DNA of 64,000 nucleotides from Parachlamydiales bacterium (GCA_023265455.1 JAHFTQ010000008.1:42140-106139), one strand, 5' to 3'. Shown: positions 9,038 to 17,374, counted from the first letter of the stretch. Numbers and translations: made by a program. Notes: a model not told the origin generated them from the letters alone.

Positions 9038-11626
9038 TTAAAGCCCGAGGTAAGCTTTCAAGCATTGCCCCGTTAACGAATCTTTATTTGCAGCAATTTT
9101 TTTGGGTGTACCTATTGCAACAATTTCGCCGCCAGCAGTCCCACCGCCTGGACCAAAATCTATAATTGTATCCGCTTCACAGATGGCATCTAAATTATGC
9201 TCAATTACCACTACTGTATTTCCTTTGGATACCAGCTTTCTCAAGATATCGAGCAGCTTTTCCACCTCCTGTGGGTGCAGGCCAGTTGTTGGCTCATCGA
9301 GCAAGTATAATGTAGATTCCCTTCCAGACTTGGATAACTCCGCCGCCAATTTGATGCGTTGGGCTTCCCCTCCTGACAATGTTGACGTAGATTGCCCTAA
9401 AGTTAAATAGTCCAAACCGACCTGCTTCATTAAATCCAAGAGTACAAAAATATTCTGATGTTCTCTAAATACTGGAATGGCATCGCTGACGGTCATCTCT
9501 AAAATGTCCACGATATGATGTCCTTGAAATTTCACGGATAATAGTTCTTCATTGAATCGCATTCCATTGCAGACAGGACACTCCATCTCAACATCGGACA
9601 TAAAGGCCATGTCAATAGCCACTACACCCGACCCATTGCAGTTCTCACACCGCTGATCGGATGTATTGAAAGAAAACTTATCTGCGCCAAGGCCACAAGC
9701 TTTTGCTTCTGGCAACGAGGCAAATAAATCTCGAATCAAGTCAAAAAGCTTTGTGTAGGTTGCTACATTAGAGCGCGATGATTGTGTGTTCCTGATGGTG
9801 ACTTGATCAACTGTGACCACTCGGTTAAAATGATTTAACCCATGGACAGAAACATACTTTCCTGGCGCTTCACTTGCATGATTAAAATGCTTTCTAGCTA
9901 CCTTGTCTAAGATGCCAAATAAAAAAGTTGATTTTCCTGAGCCGGACACGCCTGTCATCACAACAAGCTGGTTTACAGGGATACTAACATCAATGCCTTT
10001 TAGATTGTGTTCGCTAGCACCGCGAATAGTCAGTACCTTCCCCTCATGAGGACGCGGGCGGTTTAGCGGGGTAGCCGCTTTCCTAGCCAAATATTTGCCA
10101 GTAATGGATGCCTCACAAGCCATAACTTCAGCAGGAGTGCCAGAAACCACAATTTCACCACCTTTGTTGCCACCACCCGGTCCTACATCGATGATGTGAT
10201 CAACGCTTTTTATGACATCCATGTCGTGCTCAATGATCAAAACAGTGTTGCCAGCTTCTTGTATCATTCTCAGGGTTTTTAATAATTTTGCAGTATCATA
10301 GGGATGTAGACCTGTTGTTGGCTCATCTAAAACGTACAAAACCCCTGTAAGTCCACTACCCAGCACACAAGCCAACTTAAGTCTTTGTGACTCTCCTGCC
10401 GATAGAGAGGGGAGTGTGCGGTCCAAAGTGAGGTAGTGCAAACCTACTTCTATCAAATTTGATGTTCGTTCCTTCAACGCACTCGAAAGAGCTACAAGAA
10501 CCTGCAATTCATCCTCTAAAACTTGGACTTCTAATGCATTGATCCATTGAAGCAGTTCGCGTAGATCAAGCCCTGCCACATCAATAATCGTTTTTCCACC
10601 GACCGTTGCTTCTCTCCCAATTTTTCCTAAACGTGCGTTGTGACACTCAAGGCAAGGCTCATGCGAAATATATTTTTTGATGCCACTCGGAAGCTTGTTA
10701 GGATTACTCTTATATCGGTTCAATAAATTGGGGACAATTCCTTCAAACTTCCCTTCACTAACCTTTTTAGGCTCTTTGATATTTTTGTGTGCCTTGACAA
10801 AATCCGGAAAAGCGGTCCCATAGAGTAAAAAGTCCCTTTGCTCTTTCGTGTAATTTCGTACAGGTAAGCTCGTGTCGAAAGGGAAATGATAGTGCTTGGC
10901 TGCCGCTTGGATGACGGTCTCGTAATACTTGGCAGTCGCTTCATCCCAAACACTCACTCCACCATTTCTAATGGTTTTATCAACACTTAGTAAATTTGGT
11001 ATATCAACATCGATAATTTCACCGACTCCCTTACAAACTTCACATGCTCCAGAGATTGCATTGAATGAAAAATGAGCCATTTTCAATTTCTCCAACTGCT
11101 GGCCACAATTGGGACAATCAAAATAGCTTTTTGTTTTCTTCTTTGAAGAAGAGCTTTCCTCTACTTCAACAGTTGTCAGTTTATTTTTGTCTTGCAAAGG
11201 CTGTTTGACGGTTTTCCCACAGCTTACACAAAGTTGATGTCCAATAGACGCAAACAGATTCCTGAGAATTGTGAGAATCCCTGTTTTTGTACCGACAGTA
11301 GAGCGAGGATTAAAATCGGTCACCCGCTGGGAAACACCAATTGCAGGAGATAAGCCCATGATATGATCGACCTTTGCCTTGGATATATGATCTGTGGTCA
11401 TACCAAGCGACTCCAATAATTGCCTCAGACACTCTTTTTGCAGAACCTCGACTGCAATTGAGGATTTACCCGACCCTGAAGGGCCTGTTAATGCAACCAA
11501 CTTGGCCTTGGGAACCTCAAAACAAATGTTTTTTAAATTGTGCTCCCTTGCACCATGAACAATGATTTTGGCTGGATCACTCGTGACAGGCAGATTGCAT
11601 TTTGAAGAGCAGGCGAAATTTTTCAT
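9038..11626 (-). CDS. UvrA2-like (class II) excinuclease-type ABC ATPase
   Basis: An 862-residue UvrA-family protein with two ABC modules. Walker A sequences are GPSGSGKSS (~residue 50) and GVSGSGKST (~560), signatures LSAGESQRLKLA and LSGGEAQRIKLA, with zinc-binding CxxC pairs (CVSCG, CPNCG, CEVCKG, CENCNG, CPVCN). It is shorter than housekeeping UvrA (~940) and resembles the class II/DrrC-like group that lacks UvrB-dependent repair and is often linked to drug or DNA-binder resistance. The ATG at 11626 overlaps the stop of the PadR gene as ATGA and has GAAGGA upstream. Preceding in-frame codons are ignored. A resistance role is inferred from family and regulator. Confidence 0.87.
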   Translation of the reverse strand: MKNFACSSKCNLPVTSDPAKIIVHGAREHNLKNICFEVPKAKLVALTGPSGSGKSSIAVEVLQKECLRQLLESLGMTTDHISKAKVDHIMGLSPAIGVSQRVTDFNPRSTVGTKTGILTILRNLFASIGHQLCVSCGKTVKQPLQDKNKLTTVEVEESSSSKKKTKSYFDCPNCGQQLEKLKMAHFSFNAISGACEVCKGVGEIIDVDIPNLLSVDKTIRNGGVSVWDEATAKYYETVIQAAAKHYHFPFDTSLPVRNYTKEQRDFLLYGTAFPDFVKAHKNIKEPKKVSEGKFEGIVPNLLNRYKSNPNKLPSGIKKYISHEPCLECHNARLGKIGREATVGGKTIIDVAGLDLRELLQWINALEVQVLEDELQVLVALSSALKERTSNLIEVGLHYLTLDRTLPSLSAGESQRLKLACVLGSGLTGVLYVLDEPTTGLHPYDTAKLLKTLRMIQEAGNTVLIIEHDMDVIKSVDHIIDVGPGGGNKGGEIVVSGTPAEVMACEASITGKYLARKAATPLNRPRPHEGKVLTIRGASEHNLKGIDVSIPVNQLVVMTGVSGSGKSTFLFGILDKVARKHFNHASEAPGKYVSVHGLNHFNRVVTVDQVTIRNTQSSRSNVATYTKLFDLIRDLFASLPEAKACGLGADKFSFNTSDQRCENCNGSGVVAIDMAFMSDVEMECPVCNGMRFNEELLSVKFQGHHIVDILEMTVSDAIPVFREHQNIFVLLDLMKQVGLDYLTLGQSTSTLSGGEAQRIKLAAELSKSGRESTLYLLDEPTTGLHPQEVEKLLDILRKLVSKGNTVVVIEHNLDAICEADTIIDFGPGGGTAGGEIVAIGTPKKIAANKDSLTGQCLKAYLGL

Positions 11627-12141
11627 AAAATTCCTTCTTTTAACCATTTGATTTCTAATGCAATCTGAGCCATCCCGTATCTCAGCGCTTTGAGGCGGAT
11701 AGCTTGACTGGGAAAATCAGCCAGGTTCTCTAACCGTTCTTCAATTTTCTTGTATTCTTCGTAGATCTTTTCAGTTCCTTCTAACCTTTCCTGGAATAGC
11801 CGAACCATTTCCTCTTGATCTGTGACGAAAAAGAGTTTGAGAAGGAACTCATTGCGCGGAGTTTCTGATCCCGTCGGCCTTTCGAGCCAAGCCTTAAATT
11901 CCGCTCGTCCTGTCTCCGTAATCGAAAAGATCTCTTTCTTTTTCTTTCCAACATAGATGATCTCGGATAGTACTTTTCCTTCCTTCGCTAAAACCTTCAA
12001 CATCGGATAGATCGTCGAATCCGACTCCCGCCAGAAATAAACTGTCGATCTGCTCATAAGAGACTTGATCTCGTATCCTGTGCTGGGGCCATCAAGGAGC
12101 ATCCCCAAAATTGCGAATCTTGTTTTATTGATTAATCTCAT
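11623..12141 (-). CDS. PadR-family transcriptional regulator
   Basis: A 172-residue protein. Residues 1-80 form the PadR winged helix (RFAILGMLLDGPSTGYEIKS, then STIYPMLKVLAKEGKV). The C-terminal half is helical and acidic, matching the PadR/Vir dimerisation domain. These regulators are ligand-responsive repressors that usually control a neighbouring transporter or resistance gene. Here that is the translationally coupled UvrA2-like gene. A 19-bp palindrome directly before the start is a good candidate for its own operator. Confidence 0.93.
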   Translation of the reverse strand: MRLINKTRFAILGMLLDGPSTGYEIKSLMSRSTVYFWRESDSTIYPMLKVLAKEGKVLSEIIYVGKKKKEIFSITETGRAEFKAWLERPTGSETPRNEFLLKLFFVTDQEEMVRLFQERLEGTEKIYEEYKKIEERLENLADFPSQAIRLKALRYGMAQIALEIKWLKEGIL

Positions 12142-12144
12142 AAA

Positions 12145-12163
12145 ATACCCAGTTTCTGGGTAT
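12145..12163. promoter_or_regulatory. Candidate PadR operator
   Basis: A perfect palindrome ATACCCAG-TTT-CTGGGTAT ends 4 nt before the PadR start codon. It covers the position where a ribosome site or promoter end would be, so binding would block expression of padR-uvrA2. The assignment rests on position and symmetry only. Confidence 0.6.
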
Positions 12164-12360
12164 CATACCGCAATCGGCGATTTTCCAAACATACAAATCA
12201 ATTCTTGATTAACGGCTCTAAAGAAAAATCACCAGGCTTATCAAAAGGCCTCGATTATGATGCAACCATTAAAGCTTCCAACCATTAGGGTGTAATAATG
12301 GTTGGACTTTTTTTGAATCTGGATGGTAATTTGGTGTGGTATTTTAATTTAGGACCAGAC

Positions 12361-12552
12361 ATGCCAGTTCGAGACATTGAAAATCCCAAAAAAGTAAAAA
12401 CAACCGTCTATATGACAGATGAAGACGAAACGATGCTCAATGAACTGTTTATCAAACGGCTCAGGGAAAAACGAAAAACAGACAAGTCAGCCTTGCTATG
12501 CGAAGGAATAAAGATTTTATTTGAAAAAGAGATTGGACAGATCAATGGCTAA
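12361..12552 (+). CDS. Small ribbon-helix-helix-like protein (possible antitoxin)
   Basis: A 63-residue protein (MPVRDIENPKKVKTTVYMTD...). A short beta strand KTTVYMT is followed by two helices, compatible with a CopG/Arc-type RHH DNA-binding fold. The ATG at 12361 has AGGA upstream; the longer open frame from 12298 lacks one. Its last codons overlap the ATG of the YhcG-like nuclease gene (ATGGCTAA), a layout typical of two-gene addiction modules. Antitoxin function is inferred. Confidence 0.6.
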   Translation: MPVRDIENPKKVKTTVYMTDEDETMLNELFIKRLREKRKTDKSALLCEGIKILFEKEIGQING

Positions 12553-13615
12553 AAAGAAAAAAGCTCTCGATCTTATTCCTACAACCTACGTAGCAACTAT
12601 TAATGCGCTTAAAGAACGCATACGTACAGCTCAGATCAAGGCATCGCTTGGTGTCAATGAAAAGTTATTAGAGCTTTACTGGGACATCGGCAAAACAATT
12701 GTTGAAAAACAGAGACAAGAAGGATGGGGTGCTAAGATAATCGAGCGCATGGCTAAAGACTTAAGGGTTTCTTTTCCAAAAATGACTGGATTATCTTCTC
12801 GTAACCTGCTCTATATGAAGCAGTTTTTTGAGGCTTATCCAGATTCGGCAATTACGCAACAGCCTGTTGCGCAAATTCCATGGGGCCATAATGTCATACT
12901 CATGGACCGGTTCAGGGATGTTACAAAGCGCCTTTGGTACGCCCATAAAACCATAGAAAACGGCTGGTCGCGCGAGGTGTTAGAAACATGGATAGACTCA
13001 GATCTATACAGCCGTCAGGGAAAAGCTATTACCAATTTTCATTCAACGATGCCAAAGCCGCAATCTGATCTTGCCAATGAAATCCTCAAAGATCCTTACC
13101 ATTTTGATTTTTTACCCATGAAAGAAGATGCAGATGAGAGAGCGATCGAGGAAGGACTAGTGACGCACATGCAACACCTGCTTACAGAGCTAGGCATTGG
13201 CTTTGCATTCATAGGACGTCAATTCAAGGTGGAAGTTGATGGGGAAGAATTTTTGATAGACTTGCTATTCTACCACTACAAGTTAAGGCGATTTATTGTT
13301 GTTGAGCTAAAAAATACAGCATTTAAGCCCGAGTATGCGGGTAAAATGGCGTTTTACTTGGCTGCCGTTAATGCGTCATTAAAACATCGAGATGATGAAC
13401 CTGCCATCGGAATGATTCTCTGTCGCAGTGGGAAGCGCCTTGTAATAGAATATGCCTTGACGGAGTCTAAAAAATCGATAGGGGTTGCCACATACAAGAC
13501 AAAGGTTGTTGAGTCTCTTCCCGAAAAGCTTAAGGATAGCCTTCCATCAGTAGAGCAACTTGAAGCGAAATTATCTACGAAAAAAGGTCAGAGTAAGAAA
13601 AAAAATACGCAATGA
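12545..13615 (+). CDS. YhcG-type PDDEXK nuclease (DUF1016)
   Basis: A 356-residue protein. The N-terminal half matches the DUF1016 N-domain (LYWDIGKTIVEKQ, GWGAKIIERMAKDL, LSSRNLLYMKQF). The C-terminal half is a PD-(D/E)xK nuclease domain with FLIDLLFYH and VVELKNTAFKPEYAGKM, giving the D...ExK site. Family members (YhcG/RhnA type) are nucleases related to the tRNA-intron endonuclease fold and are often found in defence or mobile contexts. It is translationally coupled to the small RHH-like gene. A TGCAGACA/TGTCTGCA hairpin at 13621-13637 follows. Confidence 0.9.
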   Translation: MAKKKKALDLIPTTYVATINALKERIRTAQIKASLGVNEKLLELYWDIGKTIVEKQRQEGWGAKIIERMAKDLRVSFPKMTGLSSRNLLYMKQFFEAYPDSAITQQPVAQIPWGHNVILMDRFRDVTKRLWYAHKTIENGWSREVLETWIDSDLYSRQGKAITNFHSTMPKPQSDLANEILKDPYHFDFLPMKEDADERAIEEGLVTHMQHLLTELGIGFAFIGRQFKVEVDGEEFLIDLLFYHYKLRRFIVVELKNTAFKPEYAGKMAFYLAAVNASLKHRDDEPAIGMILCRSGKRLVIEYALTESKKSIGVATYKTKVVESLPEKLKDSLPSVEQLEAKLSTKKGQSKKKNTQ

Positions 13616-13785
13616 AAAGTTGCAGACACTGTCTGCATTGGCATACTGACGGTAGAATTTGGAGATGAAGGCAAAACACGTTTACTCATAAAACCTCTTT
13701 TGTTAAAAGGGCTGACAAACCCTGCTTTTTCGTAGCTATTATACCCCTCCCCAAATTCAAAGCGGGTATTTGATGCAAGAGCTCC

Positions 13786-14181
13786 CTAATCTTTCATCTC
13801 GATTCTGATACCGTGAATCACTCGGTCATGGCTCAGGTTTTCAATCGCATGCAGACCTTCAGGCTCTTTCCAGGTCACCGACGTGCAAAAGGCATCGGCG
13901 GGAGGAGCCTTTCGTTCGTATTGGATCTCTCCCTGAGGGCCAAAGTAGCGCATATCGGCAAGCGCATCGACGATGAACACCGATTTCCAACGGTGGGTGT
14001 GAAAATCTTCTTTTTCTTGAGGATTGATGGTAACTTCTAAAATTCTCACCTCATCATTTTCGAATAGAACTGTGTGATTTTTAGTGGATGCCTGCATCGC
14101 ATCGTGACTCCCATCCCAAGGCCACTCTTTCAAAGGTTGTAGCAGAGATGCGGTATCTAAGAATTGCCATTTTTTAAACAT
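13786..14181 (-). CDS. Small cupin-like protein
   Basis: A 131-residue protein with cupin-style beta segments: VLFENDEVRILEVTINPQEKEDFHTHRWKSV, where HTH may supply metal ligands, and IHGIRIEM at the end. It lies 8 nt after the SDR gene on the same strand, so it should be the second gene of a TetR-controlled operon. Cupins next to SDRs often act on the same small molecule, as isomerase or dioxygenase. The reaction is unknown. Confidence 0.7.
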   Translation of the reverse strand: MFKKWQFLDTASLLQPLKEWPWDGSHDAMQASTKNHTVLFENDEVRILEVTINPQEKEDFHTHRWKSVFIVDALADMRYFGPQGEIQYERKAPPADAFCTSVTWKEPEGLHAIENLSHDRVIHGIRIEMKD

Positions 14182-14189
14182 GTTGTCTC

Positions 14190-14987
14190 CTATAGGGTTG
14201 CAATAGAGCCGCCATCGACTCTAAAATTTGATCCGTTAATGTAAGAGGCTAAATCAGAAGCCAAAAAAACGACCAAAGCAGCGACTTCTTCCGGTTTTGC
14301 CGGCCTTGGCATCGAGTGCTTTGAGCGGCTTTGATGCTTCAAGAGATTTGCTACTGTGTCTTCAAATGAGGTCTGGTTCTTTTCCGCCATTTTGAGGATT
14401 AGCTGTTCAATCTCAGCAGTCATGATAAAGGCGGGTGAAACGGCGTTGATCAAAATCCCTTGATTTCCATAGGCCAAGGATAAACTTTTGGTGAGATTGT
14501 TGACCGCTGCTTTTGCTGCACAGTAGTGTTGTGCAATCGGTTCTGGCTGAACAGCAACTTCAGAAGAAATATTAATCACTCTTCCCCATTTCTGCTGTTG
14601 CATCATGGGCAAAAAGGCCCGGGTGATCCTCATGTTCGCAAAAAAGTTTAATTCGAACATCTCGAGCCATTCTTGGTCTGAAATCTGGTCAAAGGGCATC
14701 AATTTTTTCATGCCTCCCAGGTTGTTGACCAAAATATCGAGCCGTCCAAATCGTGCAGCCGTCTCTTCCTGGATTTTTTTGACTTCTTCTGCTTTGGTAA
14801 GATCTGCAGCCAAAACATCACATCGACCTCCAGAGCGGATGATTTCATCAGCAGTATTCGACAAGGCTTCTGATGGGCGAGAACATAGGAGGACATGACA
14901 TCCTCGCTTGGCCAATTCTTTGGCAATCACTTTGCCAAGCCCTTTACTACTTCCAGTGACTAAGGCTATTTTTTGATTGAAGTTCAT
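14190..14987 (-). CDS. Short-chain dehydrogenase/reductase
   Basis: A 265-residue classical SDR: cofactor motif TGSSKGLG near the N-terminus, NNLGG (NNAG equivalent), the catalytic S of NISSE, the YCAAK active-site pair, and a C-terminal NGSNFRVDGG. It catalyses NAD(P)-dependent oxidoreduction of an unknown alcohol or ketone. The promoter region (14988-15026) contains a palindrome matching one in front of the tetR gene, so the regulator probably controls this gene directly. Confidence 0.93.
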   Translation of the reverse strand: MNFNQKIALVTGSSKGLGKVIAKELAKRGCHVLLCSRPSEALSNTADEIIRSGGRCDVLAADLTKAEEVKKIQEETAARFGRLDILVNNLGGMKKLMPFDQISDQEWLEMFELNFFANMRITRAFLPMMQQQKWGRVINISSEVAVQPEPIAQHYCAAKAAVNNLTKSLSLAYGNQGILINAVSPAFIMTAEIEQLILKMAEKNQTSFEDTVANLLKHQSRSKHSMPRPAKPEEVAALVVFLASDLASYINGSNFRVDGGSIATL

Positions 14988-14997
14988 ATTTATTCTC

Positions 14998-15010
14998 CTA
15001 ACGTTGTTAG
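14998..15010. promoter_or_regulatory. Candidate TetR operator at the SDR promoter
   Basis: CTAAC-GTT-GTTAG lies 10 nt before the SDR start and is followed by ATTTTT. The same palindrome and the same flank occur at the tetR start. Confidence 0.72.
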
Positions 15011-15026
15011 ATTTTTCACAAAAAAA

Positions 15027-15575
15027 TTATTTCAAAAAGGCGCTAATCCCCTCATTCACGAGCTCGTAACAGCGGCTCTCTTTTCCTGGTATTTTTTTGG
15101 TCAAAGCCAAAGAGACCACTCCATGCAAGAGGCTTCTAAACAAGTCCACGCGATTATCGGTAGCCTTAGGGATAAGCGTCTTGAGGATGACTCTGAGGTC
15201 TTGAATCTGGGCAAAATCTTCACAAGGATTTTCAGCCTCCATGACAGCTCGGTAATGAGAGGGGTTCTCAAGCGCATATTGTGTATAGGCAAAGGCTACT
15301 TTTTTCAGGGCTTCCAACGGCTTTAGCTTCTCTTCTTGGATCTTCTGGAGAGCGCTTAACATGTTCTGTAGCCATTCTTTTTTCAGCTCACGAAAGAGAG
15401 CTTCCTTGCTGTCGAAAAATTCGTAAATCGTAGGGACGCTGTAATCAATAGCGGCAGCAATCCTACGGATGGTTACTGCTTGATACCCCTCTTTCTCAAC
15501 AATCCGCAGTGTTGCATCCAGAATAGCTTTCTTGAGGGCATTCTTATGGAGCTGTCTATCTTGTGTCTTTCTCAT
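15027..15575 (-). CDS. TetR/AcrR-family repressor
   Basis: A 182-residue protein with the TetR N-terminal helix-turn-helix (ILDATLRIVEKEGYQAVTIRRIAAAI, then VPTIYEFFDSKEALF) and a variable helical C-terminal ligand domain. The frame is open to an ATG at 15596, but that codon lies inside the palindromic operator, so the ATG at 15575 is the likelier start. The gene is upstream of, and codirectional with, the SDR-cupin pair; all three probably form one autoregulated unit. Confidence 0.9.
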   Translation of the reverse strand: MRKTQDRQLHKNALKKAILDATLRIVEKEGYQAVTIRRIAAAIDYSVPTIYEFFDSKEALFRELKKEWLQNMLSALQKIQEEKLKPLEALKKVAFAYTQYALENPSHYRAVMEAENPCEDFAQIQDLRVILKTLIPKATDNRVDLFRSLLHGVVSLALTKKIPGKESRCYELVNEGISAFLK

Positions 15576-15588
15576 ATGCTTTTCATTA

Positions 15589-15603
15589 TCTAACATTGTT
15601 AGA
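15589..15603. promoter_or_regulatory. Candidate TetR autoregulatory operator
   Basis: TCTAAC-ATT-GTTAGA, followed by TTTTTGG as at the SDR site. The near-identity of two spaced palindromes, each at a gene start, makes an operator likely. Confidence 0.72.
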
Positions 15604-15691
15604 TTTTTGGCAAGAAAAAGATGCGCTGTGATTTATTTGACTGATTATGAGGTAATTATATACTCTCAGGCAATTTTTATCCTGCACTATT

Positions 15692-16131
15692 TTGCGAAAA
15701 AGTGATCCTGAATATTGGATGAAACAGCAAATATCTCAAAAATGGCTCACCTGGGCGGGATACGCTTTTGAAAATATTTGCCTCAAGCATGTTTCCAAAA
15801 TCAAAGAGGCTTTGGGTCTTGCAGGGATTAGTACTATCGAAGCACAATGGTCATTTCACGGCAGTAAAAAAGTGATGGAGCTCAAATAGATCTGGTCATC
15901 GATCGTGCCGATAATTGCATTAACTTGTGCGAAATAAAATTTAGCAATGATGTTTATGTGTTAACAAAAAAAGATCAGGAAGACCTTGAGAGAAAACGAA
16001 GAATTTTTCAGCACGCAACAAAGTCACGAAAAACGATTTTCACAACGCTTATCACGCCCTATGGGGCTCAAGAAAATGTGCATTATTTGGGAACAGTCCA
16101 AAAACAGCTTACAATGAATAGCTTATTTTAA
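15692..16131 (+). pseudogene. C-terminal remnant of an AAA-family ATPase, frameshifted
   Basis: Two reading frames (15692-15889 and a following one ending at 16131) together read like the C-terminal PDDEXK-like domain of DUF234-type AAA ATPases. They carry GAQIDLVIDRAD, INLCEIKFS, then TLITPYGAQENVHY and a final hydrophobic tail. The frame changes near 15870-15876, in or next to a run of six A. The ATPase N-terminal ~350 residues are absent. This is a decayed fragment within the island. Confidence 0.8.
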
Positions 16132-16149
16132 ATCGATAGTGCAGTCAGA

Positions 16150-16226
16150 TTTGGAGGCGGAGTGAGCCAACGGCTTGGCTCGCGTGCGATCTGAGGTGAA
16201 GGTTTGTTTGCTCTGCAAACAAACGA
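16150..16226. repeat. Structured element, copy 3 (diverged)
   Basis: It starts TTTGGAGGCGGAGTGAGCC and keeps hairpin 1. Hairpin 2 has a different sequence but the same position: GTTTGTTTGC/GCAAACAAAC around TCT. The stem is kept while its bases have changed. A tRNA-Tyr tail appears only at 16515. The stretch 16227-16485 has a CCGCTGA/TCAGCGG hairpin near 16278-16304 but no supported gene. Confidence 0.7.
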
Positions 16227-16485
16227 TTGATCTCATACGATCTGGTCCGCTTTGGGAACCCGTGAAAACAAAAAAACCGCTGATTCGCCAGGCTGGCTCA
16301 GCGGAAGCCTTTATAGGTTCCACCACCACCACTGGTGGAGAACTCCCCTCAGAGTAACATAATGAGCCTTTTGTAGCAAAAGGCGTTTCCAATCCCGATA
16401 GATTGATTTATATCCTTCTTAATTCAAACAACTTGCAGATGACCTCGGAAACACATTCATCCAAGGCAGCTTTGAAACAGCCTTG

Positions 16486-16532
16486 AATTTCCCCCAATCA
16501 AAAGTTCTGAATTCGTCCAACCGCCCCCAAAT
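16486..16532. repeat. 44-bp direct repeat, left copy, ending in tRNA-Tyr tail
   Basis: It begins AATTTCCCCCAATCAAAAG and ends in GTCCAACCGCCCCCAAAT, the tRNA-Tyr 3' end. A near-identical copy lies at 17327-17370. Together they bracket the histidine phosphatase gene. Confidence 0.85.
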
Positions 16533-16639
16533 CTCATTGATGTATCTACTTAATTTATAAATAGTTAGGCGGTTCTCCGAACCTTTGATACTTAAAGATG
16601 ATTTTGCTATAATCCCCATATATTTTAATGGAGGTAAAG

Positions 16640-17323
16640 ATGAGTTTAGGAATTGCCCAAAATAGCCCAGAGGCCGAAACTCGCATTCTCTACGTAAGGC
16701 ACGGAGAAGTTCCAGGAAATGATCCTAATCCTGCCACCTATATTTACACCGGCAGTGGGACGGACGACTCTTTGACAAACAAAGGAAGAGTCCAGGCCGA
16801 GGAATGTGCAAAGAAAATTGTTAATCTGCAAAAAAAAGGAATCTTGGGGCCGGTCACTGCCATTTACGCTTCGAATTTAAAAAGATCAAAAGAGACGGCC
16901 AGCCCGATTGCAAAAGAGCTTGGATTAGAGATTCAGGAGCGCTACAATTTGCGAGAAATTCATTGGGGATGTGCCGATGGACAGTTGGTGGAAGCAATGA
17001 AAAAGAATTACGGGGCTCAGGAGCGACAAGTCGAGCAGGAATACCCCGAAAGAAAAATCCGGTGGGACTATCTGCCAGTGTTCGAGGGTGCTGAAACGTA
17101 TAATGCTCTCTTAAAACGTACGCAGGTAGAGCTGCAAGACATCGCAGAGTCTCAGAGGGGAAAAACCGTTCTTGTGATCGGACACGGTAGGGTACTCAAA
17201 ACGCTCATCGCGGATGCTAAAGATTCAGAAAAAGATATTCCCTATCCAGCTAATTGCGGAGTGGCGGAATTTGCTTATTCATCTGCTAAAGGTCTACAAT
17301 TTATCAAGGTTTTAGAAGGATAA
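16640..17323 (+). CDS. Histidine-phosphatase-family protein (phosphoglycerate-mutase-like)
   Basis: A 227-residue protein with YVRHGE (phosphoaccepting histidine) near the N-terminus, SNLKRSKETA, the LREIHWGCADG segment and the second catalytic histidine in VIGHGRVLK. The family covers cofactor-dependent phosphoglycerate mutases and small-molecule phosphatases; the substrate is not decidable. The frame begins at 16628, but a GGAGGT ribosome site overlaps that ATG and serves the one at 16640. The gene alone is bracketed by a 44-bp direct repeat, as a single-gene insertion would be. Confidence 0.9.
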   Translation: MSLGIAQNSPEAETRILYVRHGEVPGNDPNPATYIYTGSGTDDSLTNKGRVQAEECAKKIVNLQKKGILGPVTAIYASNLKRSKETASPIAKELGLEIQERYNLREIHWGCADGQLVEAMKKNYGAQERQVEQEYPERKIRWDYLPVFEGAETYNALLKRTQVELQDIAESQRGKTVLVIGHGRVLKTLIADAKDSEKDIPYPANCGVAEFAYSSAKGLQFIKVLEG

Positions 17324-17326
17324 GAT

Positions 17327-17370
17327 AATTTCCCCCAGCCAAAAGTTCTGAACGCGTCCAACCGCCCCCA
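17327..17370. repeat. 44-bp direct repeat, right copy
   Basis: AATTTCCCCCAGCCAAAAG...GTCCAACCGCCCCCA starts 3 nt after the phosphatase stop codon. It differs from the left copy at only a few positions. Confidence 0.85.
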
Positions 17371-17374
17371 TTGT

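Noticed and set aside
16123..16619. Short frames between the ATPase remnant and the phosphatase gene
   Set aside because: They lie in repeats and hairpins, lack SDs and show no domain; similarity between the two minus-strand frames comes from the 44-bp direct repeat.
16486..17370. An integron cassette with attC site
   Set aside because: The repeats are direct and lack an attC-like imperfect palindrome with R-box sequences, and no integrase was seen.
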